DNA of 13,477 bases from Candidatus Dadabacteria bacterium (GTDB taxonomy: Bacteria; Desulfobacterota_D; UBA1144; Nemesobacterales; Nemesobacteraceae): contig JAPOSJ010000100.1 in the NCBI GenBank assembly GCA_026709745.1, forward strand, positions 1 through 13,477, given 5' to 3'. Position 1 is the first letter of the stretch. Each line of letters starts with the position of its first letter. Positions 7,110-13,477 of this stretch are shown piece by piece. The position numbers were made by a program, and so were the translations under genes. Under the pieces are notes generated by a model, which was not told the DNA's origin, made no database searches, and saw only the letters and a list, made by a program, of their open reading frames with translations.

Positions 7110-8057
7110 CTACTTCAACGTTTTTATATACTCGATAAGAGCGGTTACTTCATCCTCGGACAGAATGCCCTTGAAAGAGGGCATGGTGGGCGGGTATCCC
7201 TTTACCATCTTCGCCTCAGGCTCATAAATCGATTCCCTTAAATAGTTCTCGTCCACAAGAACCGAGGAACCGTCTTGGAGGATCTCTGTTTTCCCGTAAA
7301 GGTTTTTAAAAGTTGGTCCTATGACCTCTTTGCCATCTATGCTGTGACATGCAAGACAGCCTCTCTGGGAATACAGATCTTTTCCTCTCTCCACCGGAGA
7401 TATGCTGCTTGCTGCCACGACGGCTCCCTCTTCAAGCTCGTCTCCTTTCTCCCATCTTGCAAATGCTTCAGGGCTCAGGACGTTTACTTTGGCAAGCATC
7501 TGGGAGTGTCCGGAACCACAGTATTCGGCACACAGAAGGTCAAAGGTCCCGACCTTGGTCGGGGTGAACCAGAGTTGCTGGTAGCCGCCCGGGAGAATAT
7601 CTTGTTTTACGCGGAACTGTGGAACGAAGAAGCTATGAATAACGTCATCTGACCTCATTATGAGTCTTACGGGTTTGTTTTGCTGAACGAACAGTTCATT
7701 CAGCGATTTTTTTCCGGTGAAATATTCGAATTCCCAAAGCCACTGTTTGGCTACTACGTTAACTTCGATCGCTTCTGCGGGCGGGTTTCTTAGTTCCTTG
7801 AAAGCTATCCATCCCCAAGCGAAGATAACCATGAGCAGTATGGCGGGGATTATTGTCCAAATGGTTTCGATGAGCGAGTTATGTGTTATGTAGGCGGTTT
7901 CTTGGTCCTCACTTTTTCTCCTGTACTTGATTGCGAAACCTACGAGTACTGCTGAAATCAGCACAAAGAAGAAAACTGATACGATTGTTACGAACAGGGT
8001 TATGTTATCGACGCTTGCGGCAAGATTTGAAGCTGATTCCGGTATCCAGGTGGACAT
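7110..8057 (-). CDS. coxB: Cytochrome c oxidase subunit II with fused C-terminal cytochrome c (caa3 type)
   Basis: Subunit II accepts electrons and passes them through the CuA centre to subunit I. The 315-residue product has two membrane segments (about 20-43 and 65-87). The periplasmic cupredoxin domain carries the full CuA set: His141, Cys176, Glu178, Cys180, His184 and Met187 (CAEYCGSGHSQM). A linker (about 200-220) leads to a cytochrome c domain with CLACH (Cys234, Cys237, His238) and a likely axial Met292 in PTMPSF. The fusion defines the oxidase as caa3, able to take electrons directly from the bc1 or alternative complex III side or from small cytochromes. No signal peptide or lipobox Cys is seen before the first membrane segment. 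A GGAGG lies 12 bases before the ATG, slightly far. The SCO gene ends 24 bases upstream. Confidence 0.98.
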   Translation of the reverse strand: MSTWIPESASNLAASVDNITLFVTIVSVFFFVLISAVLVGFAIKYRRKSEDQETAYITHNSLIETIWTIIPAILLMVIFAWGWIAFKELRNPPAEAIEVNVVAKQWLWEFEYFTGKKSLNELFVQQNKPVRLIMRSDDVIHSFFVPQFRVKQDILPGGYQQLWFTPTKVGTFDLLCAEYCGSGHSQMLAKVNVLSPEAFARWEKGDELEEGAVVAASSISPVERGKDLYSQRGCLACHSIDGKEVIGPTFKNLYGKTEILQDGSSVLVDENYLRESIYEPEAKMVKGYPPTMPSFKGILSEDEVTALIEYIKTLK

Positions 8058-8081
8058 TATGATTTATAACCTCCGCAGTAA

Positions 8082-8888
8082 TTAATGGGTTTTTCTTTCT
8101 CTTTTCCACATCAGACAGAGAAAGGCTACGAGAACCGTAAGGGTGACTACTCCTCCTGCCTTAACGACGTTGAGGGCGGCAAGAGCATATCTTTTTCCGA
8201 CCGGGTCAAACTGATAACAAAACATAAGTACCTTGTTAAGCACTTCTGAAGAGCCGATTTTCCCCTCCGAAGCTTCTATCAGCGATAGCTTGAAGTTACG
8301 GGGGTCGTGTTGAACTCCATAGAGGTATCGTGAGATTGTCCCGTCCGGAGTAAGGATTACCATCCCCGAGGGATGTGCGAACTCCTCGCCATCTTTTTTG
8401 AACCGGAACCCCACAGAATCGGTAAGCCTCAGTATATTCTCCGCAGTCGCCGTGAGAAAGTGCCAGCCTTCTGCTTCCCCCACCCCTTCTGTAAGAGCTT
8501 TTTTATATCTTGTGGCTGCGGTGCCTATAGCATCAGTAGACTCTTCTGGATCAAAGCTTACTGTAATCAATGTATAATCTCTGCCCGGTCTGAAGGAATC
8601 CATCTGGTTTACAACTTCCAATACTCCGTCCGTCCCAAGAATGCAGAGTCTTGGACATGTGAAGTAGGCAAGACTGAGGACCACCGGTTTTTTCTGTCCG
8701 AAAAAGGAGGAAATACCCACCGATTTTCCGTTTTCCGCGTAAAATTCCGTATCGAAGTCTATAGTTGACGCAAGCTTCTCATCAAAACCTATTTCTTTCA
8801 CGTCATTTACATTTGAAAGTGCCTGAGATTTTGATGATAAGATAAAAGGAACATACATAACAATGAGGAAAATGAAGAACCTCCACAT
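8082..8888 (-). CDS. SCO1/SenC-family copper chaperone or thiol reductase for CuA assembly
   Basis: SCO proteins bind copper and/or reduce cysteines to help build the CuA centre of subunit II, whose gene is next in the operon. The 268-residue product has an N-terminal hydrophobic segment (about 3-18, signal or anchor), a thioredoxin-like domain with the copper site CPRLC (Cys78, Cys82) and His172 (FAHPSG), and a second membrane segment near the C-terminus (about 244-261) ending KRERKTH. The VSFDPEE motif near 110-116 is also typical. The C-terminal anchor and MFCYQFDP segment resemble SCO proteins of non-classical proteobacterial groups. The ATG at 8888 follows a U6 stretch and has no Shine-Dalgarno upstream; GGAGG occurs just inside the gene. 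The only other nearby ATG is codon 11, also without a good site, so the start is uncertain. It is the first gene of the cox operon. Confidence 0.93.
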   Translation of the reverse strand: MWRFFIFLIVMYVPFILSSKSQALSNVNDVKEIGFDEKLASTIDFDTEFYAENGKSVGISSFFGQKKPVVLSLAYFTCPRLCILGTDGVLEVVNQMDSFRPGRDYTLITVSFDPEESTDAIGTAATRYKKALTEGVGEAEGWHFLTATAENILRLTDSVGFRFKKDGEEFAHPSGMVILTPDGTISRYLYGVQHDPRNFKLSLIEASEGKIGSSEVLNKVLMFCYQFDPVGKRYALAALNVVKAGGVVTLTVLVAFLCLMWKRERKTH

Positions 8889-8889
8889 A

Positions 8890-8918
8890 AAAAAGGAGCC
8901 GTTTTTTGGGCTGTTTTT
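8890..8918 (-). terminator. Attenuator-like terminator structure directly before the SCO start
   Basis: Reading the minus strand, an A5 run is followed by AGCC, an 8-base loop, GGCT, CC and a T6 run ending at the SCO ATG. The A and T tracts can pair to extend the 4-base-pair GC-rich stem. It could terminate the upstream mre/mrd transcript or attenuate the SCO promoter. The core stem is short, so strength is doubtful. Confidence 0.35.
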
Positions 8919-8970
8919 ACAAAAATGAAAAATATCTATTCAAGTACTCAGTGGAGAGAAAGTTTGTCAC
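8917..8970 (-). CDS. Possible 17-residue leader peptide ORF in the cox operon leader
   Basis: In the leader between the candidate promoter and the SCO gene, a GTG at 8970 opens 17 codons and a TAA (MTNFLSTEYLNRYFSFL). It is preceded without a gap by GAGGAGGAG (8971-8979), the strongest ribosome-binding sequence in this region. Its stop is at the start of the terminator-like structure. The peptide is rich in Phe, Leu and Tyr but has no clear run of a regulatory amino acid. It may be a translated leader peptide or chance. No homology can be judged at this length. Confidence 0.3.
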   Translation of the reverse strand: MTNFLSTEYLNRYFSFL

Positions 8971-8995
8971 CTCCTCCTCAATCAGACGGAGCTAG

Positions 8996-9023
8996 ATTGT
9001 ATCTGATGCCAATTCTCTGTCAA
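8996..9023 (-). promoter_or_regulatory. Near-consensus sigma-70 promoter for the SCO/cox operon
   Basis: On the minus strand TTGACA (9018-9023) and TACAAT (8996-9001) are 16 bases apart, the best promoter match in the window. Transcription would begin near 8989, leaving a leader of about 100 bases before the SCO ATG. A 5-base inverted repeat (ATTCT 9012-9016, AGAAT 9023-9027) straddles the -35 and might be an operator half-site pair. Its position, after rodA and before the cox genes, fits a separate cox transcription unit. Confidence 0.55.
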
Positions 9024-9064
9024 GAATCTGACTCCGCTATGGATTTCTGGGTCCCGTACCCTGT

Positions 9065-10135
9065 TCATTTTCTCATCAGGCAGAGAACGATTCCGATTCC
9101 AATAAAGGCCGTAAGCGTTGATGAACCACCGTAACTAATGAAGAAAAGAGGGGTGCCGATAATGGGCATAAGACCCGTCGCCATGGCAATGTTGATTACT
9201 GCATGCCAAAAGAACATAGCTCCGACTCCGAAGCATGTGATAGTTGCAAAGCGGTCTTCCAAGGATGTTGCGGTGATGAGAATGTAGATGATTATCGAGA
9301 AATACAGAAGGAGAATGAATACTGCTCCCAGGAATCCCCATTCTTCGGCAATAACCGAGAATGCAAAATCAGTGTGATGTGCTGGGAGAAAATTCAGATT
9401 GGACTGCGAACCGAGAGAAAAGCCTTTTCCATAGCCCATTCCAGATCCTATTGCAATCTGGGACTGAATCGAGTTGTAGCTTATGCCGAAAGGGTCAGAG
9501 GAAGTGTCAAGGAAAGAATGTATTCTTTCCCTCTGATAGTCCTTGAGCATAATGTGCCAGATCGGGATTATGGATATCAGCAGTATGATTATCATCCAGA
9601 GCAGGGTTTTTCTGCTGATTCCAAGCAACAGAATGATACTTGAACCTATGAGGACCAATATTATAGCAGTTCCCATGTCGGGCTGAGCTATTACCGCAAT
9701 AGTTGGGAGAATCAGAAAGGTTAAGGGCTTAAAAAGTTCTGACGACCTGTAATTGCTCTTTAGGCCTACCTCGCTTCCGTAGTAATTGGCAAGCATCATT
9801 ATTATTCCGATCTTGATGAATTCAGAAGGCTGAACGGAGATCGGGCCTAACTGGAACCAGCTTCTGGAGCCCGATACTGTTTTTCCAAACACGAAAATTA
9901 ACACTAGTAGCACAAGTAAAAACAGATAGAAGGCAAATGAATGTCTTTTCAGCATCAAGGGCTTCAGACGACTTATAACAGCCATCGTCATCACTCCACC
10001 CATAACCCATATTAGCTGCTTTTTAAATGCTTCCAGCCCTGTTAATTTGGATATGCTGTAAAGATTGACAAGTCCGGCGACGGCGAGAAGCATAGTCAGG
10101 ATCAATACCCAGGAGGATCTACTCAGACTCTGCAA
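9065..10135 (-). CDS. rodA: Peptidoglycan glycosyltransferase RodA (SEDS family)
   Basis: RodA polymerises lipid II into glycan strands during cell elongation, paired with the transpeptidase PBP2 encoded just upstream. From the TTG at 10135 the product is 356 residues with about ten membrane segments. SEDS signatures are present: QPSEFIKIG (about 102-110), QPDMGTA (about 151), the long loop with LPAHHTDFAFSVIAEEWGF (about 250-268, containing the conserved Asp256) and ISYGGSS near the C-terminus. The open frame runs upstream to a TTG at 10180 with no ribosome binding site. GGGAGG at 10145-10150 lies 9 bases before the TTG at 10135, so I prefer the shorter form. Either start lies inside the end of mrdA, giving overlap and probable coupling. 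After the stop there is only a weak 4-base-pair hairpin. Confidence 0.95.
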   Translation of the reverse strand: MQSLSRSSWVLILTMLLAVAGLVNLYSISKLTGLEAFKKQLIWVMGGVMTMAVISRLKPLMLKRHSFAFYLFLLVLLVLIFVFGKTVSGSRSWFQLGPISVQPSEFIKIGIIMMLANYYGSEVGLKSNYRSSELFKPLTFLILPTIAVIAQPDMGTAIILVLIGSSIILLLGISRKTLLWMIIILLISIIPIWHIMLKDYQRERIHSFLDTSSDPFGISYNSIQSQIAIGSGMGYGKGFSLGSQSNLNFLPAHHTDFAFSVIAEEWGFLGAVFILLLYFSIIIYILITATSLEDRFATITCFGVGAMFFWHAVINIAMATGLMPIIGTPLFFISYGGSSTLTAFIGIGIVLCLMRK

Positions 10136-11921
10136 TTTGGGTTTCCTCCCGCTGTTTTTTAAGCGTAAAATAGGTCTCAATTACTTTTTTTGCCATAGGT
10201 GCCGCGACAACACCTCCGCTGCCTCCGTTCTCAACAAGAACGGTTACAGATATTTCGGGTGAATCCGATGGAGCGTAGGCAGTGAACCATGCATGATCCT
10301 GGAACCTTTTTTTTGTTGACTCAAATTTTGCGGAGACGACCTGTGCAGTTCCTGTCTTCCCTGAAACGGACACGATTTTCGACCTTGCGTAAATACCGGT
10401 GCCCCGCTCCGAGTTTACAGCGTCGTAAAGTGCTTTTTTCAGAAAATCTAATGATTTCTGATCAAAACTCTTAACGGTACCGGTTATTGCCGACAGTGTT
10501 GTTTTATCTGTTTTTCTTATCTTGGGTCTGCATATGGTCCCTCCGTTGGCTACCACTGCAGTCATCAGGTTTATCTGAAGAGGGGTTGCGGTGACATATC
10601 CCTGACCTATTGCCATTATTATGGTTTCACCCTTGTACCAAGGTTCTTTCAGATACTTTCTTTTCCATGCCGTGGATGGATTTATTCCCTTTTTCTCAGG
10701 TAGTACTATCCCGGTTTTCTCTCCCAGTCCGAACTTTTTCAGGTATGAGTGAAGCTTATCGACTCCAAGTTTCAGGGAACGTTCGTAGAAGTATACGTCA
10801 CATGATTCAACGACCGCCTTGTGCAGATTTACAAATCCGTGACCTTCTTTGCGCCAGCAGTTAAAGCGTTTTTTATTTATGAAGTAGTAACCTGGACAGT
10901 ATACAGATGATTTCGGATCAGCTGTTTTTTCCTCAAGTAACGCAAAGGCTGTTACTATTTTAAGTACCGACCCGGGAGGGTAAGTTCCCTGAATTGAGCG
11001 GTTAAAGAAGGAAAAATATTTCTCCCTTTTTTTGTTCTCTTGCTCAGGTGAAAGTTTCTTCCAGATATGCTCAGAATTGTAGGATGGACGGCTTGCCATC
11101 GCCAGTATCTCGCCATTTTTTACATCCATTACCACTATGGTTCCCTTTTCTTCCCCCAAGGCGTCATCAGCTGTCGTCTGTAACTGGGCATCAATAGTGA
11201 GATGAATATCCTTGCCACTTATCACCTCTTTGTTTCTAAGGGTCAGCATAATATTGGCTAGAGCAGCTGAGATTGTTTTTCCATGGGCATTCACCGCAAT
11301 GTAATTGAGGCCATTTGTTCCTCTGAGTTCGCTGTCAAAAACCTTCTCCACACCCATTTTTCCTACCTCATCTCTTGGATTGATTTTGTGGAGAGTGTTT
11401 ACTTCTTTCGTATCTGCTAGTCCCGTGTATCCAAGGAGCACTGCCGCAGCTTCTCCGTGTGGATAGAATCTTTTGTGCCCGAGTTCGATAAATATGCTCT
11501 CAAGTGCCTGCACATTTTTTTCAATCAGAAAAAGCTCCTCCCTGCTTATGTCTTTGGCTATCGTAATGGGATGAAAACTTTCAAGACTAGCTATTTTCCG
11601 AAGTTTTTCCCGAAGCTCTTTCTCCGGAATGTCTAATATCTCTGCGAGTTTTTCCGCAAGAGACTCTGAGTTGGTTATCTCTTTCGGAAAAACTTTTAGG
11701 TTAAAGGATGGCTTGTTATAGAGAATTTTTTCTCCGTTTCTGTCAAAAATGCGTCCTCTGGGTGCGGGGAGTTCAAGCATCCTCAGAACATTTTTTTCCG
11801 AAAAAATTCTGTATTCCTCGCCTTTGTATATCTGCAAATAAAACAGCCTTGCCGAGAAAATGATAAAAAACACCGCGACAAAGAAAAAAGCCGCTCTGAA
11901 TCTATGTTTTAAAAGTTCCAT
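10119..11921 (-). CDS. mrdA: Penicillin-binding protein 2, elongation-specific transpeptidase
   Basis: PBP2 crosslinks new peptidoglycan during lateral wall growth, working with RodA. The 600-residue product has one N-terminal membrane anchor (about 10-30), a pedestal domain starting with LELPAPRGRIFDRNG (about 49-63), and a transpeptidase domain. The active-site motifs are S318-V-L-K321 (in YPPGSVLK), S373-C-D375 and K522-T-G524 (SGKTGTAQV). The CPGYYF and FNCW cysteines (342, 355) and the EVGKMGVEK segment (about 185-193) are typical of PBP2 rather than PBP3. Length is normal. The gene overlaps mreD by 20 bases at its start, with no strong Shine-Dalgarno, and overlaps rodA at its end. This arrangement implies a single coupled transcript with mreC and mreD. 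Confidence 0.97.
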   Translation of the reverse strand: MELLKHRFRAAFFFVAVFFIIFSARLFYLQIYKGEEYRIFSEKNVLRMLELPAPRGRIFDRNGEKILYNKPSFNLKVFPKEITNSESLAEKLAEILDIPEKELREKLRKIASLESFHPITIAKDISREELFLIEKNVQALESIFIELGHKRFYPHGEAAAVLLGYTGLADTKEVNTLHKINPRDEVGKMGVEKVFDSELRGTNGLNYIAVNAHGKTISAALANIMLTLRNKEVISGKDIHLTIDAQLQTTADDALGEEKGTIVVMDVKNGEILAMASRPSYNSEHIWKKLSPEQENKKREKYFSFFNRSIQGTYPPGSVLKIVTAFALLEEKTADPKSSVYCPGYYFINKKRFNCWRKEGHGFVNLHKAVVESCDVYFYERSLKLGVDKLHSYLKKFGLGEKTGIVLPEKKGINPSTAWKRKYLKEPWYKGETIIMAIGQGYVTATPLQINLMTAVVANGGTICRPKIRKTDKTTLSAITGTVKSFDQKSLDFLKKALYDAVNSERGTGIYARSKIVSVSGKTGTAQVVSAKFESTKKRFQDHAWFTAYAPSDSPEISVTVLVENGGSGGVVAAPMAKKVIETYFTLKKQREETQIAESE

Positions 11922-12399
11922 CTAATTTTTTCAGAAGCATTATTATCGGTACACCGACGGCCGTGTTTATGATAGCCTGAAACAACGCTAGCTCAACACT
12001 CATAAAAACTGTCTGTCCTCCGTCTTGCCAGAACATAAGAAAACCGAGCAAGAGCAGGTGCGTAAGCAGAGTTCCGGCAAAGAGTGCCAGAAATGGAAAA
12101 GTCGGCTGGTCAGAGTTATAATCGAGATTACGAATTCCAGCTCGTAGGGCTATGAAAGCGGCGAATCTTGTTATCGTGTGAAGACCTGAAGGACTCGCCG
12201 AAAAAACATCCATTAAAAATCCGTTTAGGGCGACAAGCGTGAACATGTAAGGTATTTGGGGTCTTACTACAAGGTAGATTATTATGATTAGGTTAAGATC
12301 AGGGCTAAATCTGCCCAAGTAAGATGTAGGAACTATCGATGTCTGGATTATGATGAAGAGAAAGGAGAAGAACAGGTAGAAGAAAAAGTTTATTCTCAT
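11902..12399 (-). CDS. mreD: Rod shape-determining protein MreD
   Basis: MreD is a polytopic inner-membrane protein that binds MreC and helps hold the elongation machinery together. From the ATG at 12399 the product is 165 residues with about five to six hydrophobic segments. It shows the family pattern of PDLNLIIIIYL (about 33-43) and GFLMDVFSASPSGLHTI (about 60-76). The frame is open to a TTG at 12459, but that extension overlaps mreC and adds a non-hydrophobic Cys/Ser-rich stretch, so I reject it. The 31-base gap after mreC holds a perfect palindrome that ends 6 bases before this ATG, and only a weak GGA is available for ribosome binding. The gene end overlaps mrdA by 20 bases. Confidence 0.9.
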   Translation of the reverse strand: MRINFFFYLFFSFLFIIIQTSIVPTSYLGRFSPDLNLIIIIYLVVRPQIPYMFTLVALNGFLMDVFSASPSGLHTITRFAAFIALRAGIRNLDYNSDQPTFPFLALFAGTLLTHLLLLGFLMFWQDGGQTVFMSVELALFQAIINTAVGVPIIMLLKKLDGTFKT

Positions 12400-12405
12400 G
12401 TGATT

Positions 12406-12423
12406 CCAACTGTATACAGTTGG
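12406..12423 (-). repeat. Perfect 18-base palindrome between mreC and mreD
   Basis: CCAACTGTATACAGTTGG is identical on both strands. In RNA it can fold as a 7-base-pair stem with a UAUA loop, ending 6 bases before the mreD ATG and covering part of the weak GGA ribosome-binding site. It lies wholly in the mreC-mreD gap. It could be an intercistronic hairpin that sets the relative yield of MreC and MreD, an RNA processing site, or a DNA-binding site. Confidence 0.6.
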
Positions 12424-12430
12424 GCAAAAG

Positions 12431-13237
12431 CTACTTGAGGTGCACGAGCACCTCTTCAACTCTGCTCACATCGATTTCCGGTTTTATTATTGCCTTTTGA
12501 AGTCCTTTGTCCGGTTCAACTTTTGTTACGGTTCCTATAACGATATTTTTCGGGAAAACATAGTCCTTTCCGGATGATATGATTTTGTCTCCGATTATGA
12601 TATCGCCTTCCTGCTCAATGTACTTCATGACATAATAATTTCCAGCTCCGGAAACTATTCCCCTAGCACGGCTTCTTTGCACAATCGCGTCAGCTACGCT
12701 TGAGGGGTTCGTCATCAGCATTACCATGGAACTCTTCTCGCTTACTGAGTATATGGTTCCTATGGCCCTGACGTTGTTCAGAACCGGAGACCCTTTCTTT
12801 ATTCCAGAAGACGTTCCTCTGTCTATTATCAAGAAGCCTGGACCTACAACCGAAGGGTTATCCCCTATCACCTTTGCTCCCACCATTTTTCCCTCAAAAG
12901 AGCTTTTGTAGTTTAGAAGATTTCTTAACCTTTCATTTTCAAGCCTGATTTCCGTCAGCATCAGATTCTGAGCTTCCATTTCCTGCAACTGTGCCCTGAG
13001 GAGGGAGTTTTCTATGCTTGTATCTACAAGATCAAAGTAGTTGTTCCAGTAGTACCTTACTCCGTCCTTTAGGTAATTTGCGAAAGTGCCAGAGCCATAG
13101 TTGATGTTAAGCATCAGCTTGGTTGTGTAGTCGTCTTTTTTTTTGGTGAGATCAAAAGCTACAGGCAACAGGTGGATCAGAGCAATTATAAGAAAAAAGG
13201 ACAGAAACAACTCTTTCTTTATAAAGAATTTTTTCAT
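12431..13237 (-). CDS. mreC: Rod shape-determining protein MreC
   Basis: MreC is a bitopic periplasmic scaffold that links the MreB/MreD system to PBP2 and activates wall synthesis. The 268-residue product has a short cytoplasmic tail, one membrane segment (about 9-29), a coiled coil (about 72-110, with QLQEMEAQNLMLTE and ENERLRNLL), and the paired beta domain (about 117-265). The beta domain shows IIDRGTSSGIKKGSPV (about 137-152) and SSGKDYVFPKNIVIG (about 221-235). Length is ordinary. AAAGGA lies 4 bases before the ATG. It is the first gene of the mreC-mreD-mrdA-rodA unit. mreB, commonly next to mreC, is not found in the 240 bases upstream. Confidence 0.95.
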   Translation of the reverse strand: MKKFFIKKELFLSFFLIIALIHLLPVAFDLTKKKDDYTTKLMLNINYGSGTFANYLKDGVRYYWNNYFDLVDTSIENSLLRAQLQEMEAQNLMLTEIRLENERLRNLLNYKSSFEGKMVGAKVIGDNPSVVGPGFLIIDRGTSSGIKKGSPVLNNVRAIGTIYSVSEKSSMVMLMTNPSSVADAIVQRSRARGIVSGAGNYYVMKYIEQEGDIIIGDKIISSGKDYVFPKNIVIGTVTKVEPDKGLQKAIIKPEIDVSRVEEVLVHLK

Positions 13238-13250
13238 GGAATCCTTTACG

Positions 13251-13278
13251 ATTATATGCTCTTAAACATCGCAACACC
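13251..13278 (-). promoter_or_regulatory. Possible promoter of the mreC operon
   Basis: A perfect TATAAT (bases 13251-13256, minus strand) sits upstream of mreC. The hexamer 16 bases further up is GGTGTT (13273-13278), a poor -35, so activity may need help. Transcription would begin near 13244, about 7 bases before the ATG and inside the ribosome binding site. GGTGTT is also one arm of an inverted repeat (13273-13278 with 13286-13291). Confidence 0.35.
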
Positions 13279-13477
13279 GAGTAAAGGTGTTCGTACCATA
13301 CACTGCAGATAAGTTGCAGAAATGTATTGTGCACAAAAACAATAAAAATACTTTGAATAGTTATACCACAGAACAAATGAGGCTTCAAGGAGAAGAAACA
13401 AGAATTTGTCTAACTAAAGGGTCTATGCGATTACTGGAGTTTTGCACGGTTTACATGGCTACGGCGTTAAGAAGATC
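13257..13477. other. Upstream region of mreC: short dyads, no firm gene
   Basis: This stretch holds an inverted repeat AACACC/GGTGTT (13273-13278, 13286-13291), a second one CTGCA/TGCAG near 13303-13319, and a perfect 10-base palindrome TTGTGCACAA (13327-13336). At the right edge a plus-strand frame is open from 13266, with ATGs at 13377, 13425 (preceded by AAAGGG) and 13455, and continues out of the window. It could be the start of a divergent gene. On the minus strand a frame entering from the right reads DLLNAVAM and stops at about 13451. Neither piece is long enough to identify. Confidence 0.35.

Noticed and set aside
7275..7652. Long open frames on the plus strand within the cox genes, such as this 125-codon frame opposite coxB and similar ones opposite coxA and coxC.
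   Set aside because: They lie entirely antisense to well-identified genes with conserved motifs and have no protein-like features or ribosome sites. They are shadows of the coding strand.
9050..9062. Possible intrinsic terminator after rodA (GGGT/ACCC on the minus strand).
   Set aside because: The stem is only 4 base pairs and no T-run follows. It is not enough to call a terminator.
12406..12423. LexA/SOS-box reading of the CTGTATACAG core in the mreC-mreD palindrome.
   Set aside because: The known proteobacterial LexA box has CTGT and ACAG separated by 8 bases; here the separation is 2. The site is also inside an operon rather than at a promoter.
12400..12459. Longer MreD starting at a TTG at 12459.
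   Set aside because: It overlaps mreC, the added residues (Cys/Ser-rich) do not look like MreD, and the ATG at 12399 gives a family-typical hydrophobic start.
13380..13477. Search for a tRNA or an mreB tail at the right edge.
   Set aside because: No cloverleaf arms or CCA end are visible on either strand, and the minus-strand frames stop almost at once. Nothing identifiable.
1..13477. Mobile elements, CRISPR arrays, toxin-antitoxin or defence genes.
   Set aside because: All sizeable frames are accounted for by housekeeping genes, gaps are short, and no repeated spacer pattern, terminal inverted repeats or transposase motifs were seen.

Overview
This window reads as the chromosome of a Gram-negative, rod-shaped, aerobically respiring bacterium with middling GC. 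Every gene I can identify is a housekeeping gene. The A2-type caa3 oxidase, the SCO protein with a C-terminal membrane anchor and the separate mre/mrd cluster would fit a deltaproteobacterial-like lineage (Desulfobacterota, SAR324, Nitrospinota or Dadabacteria type). I cannot place the organism more precisely, and this is a weak inference.

Layout, left to right. (1) 1-731, minus strand: the N-terminal two thirds of carA, cut by the window edge, with a good promoter only about 7 bases in front of its ATG. (2) 933-2720, plus strand: an M3-family oligoendopeptidase (PepF type), divergent from carA and overlapping tail to tail with the next operon. (3) 8888 down to 2713, minus strand: a compact seven-gene cytochrome oxidase operon in the order SCO copper chaperone, coxB (CuA subunit fused to cytochrome c), coxA, coxC, coxD, ctaA (heme A synthase), ctaB (heme O synthase). 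It is preceded by a near-consensus promoter and a roughly 100-base leader carrying a possible 17-codon leader peptide and an attenuator-like structure. (4) 13237 down to 9065, minus strand: the cell-elongation cluster mreC, mreD, mrdA (PBP2), rodA, with overlapping or closely spaced genes and no mreB next to mreC. (5) 13238-13477: a regulatory-looking stretch with several short dyads and no gene I can firmly assign.

How the genes work together. In the cox operon, ctaB and ctaA make heme A from protoheme, the SCO protein helps deliver copper to CuA, and subunits I-IV form the terminal oxidase that takes electrons through its own fused cytochrome c. In the mre/mrd cluster, MreC and MreD form the membrane scaffold of the elongasome, RodA polymerises glycan strands from lipid II and PBP2 crosslinks them.

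I found no mobile element, CRISPR array, tRNA, rRNA or defence system, and nothing I would call a new biological system. The points most worth a second look are regulatory: the leader in front of the SCO/cox operon, the perfect 18-base palindrome between mreC and mreD, and the near-leaderless carA start. The Glu-less (YS-type) D-channel signature of subunit I is also worth noting.
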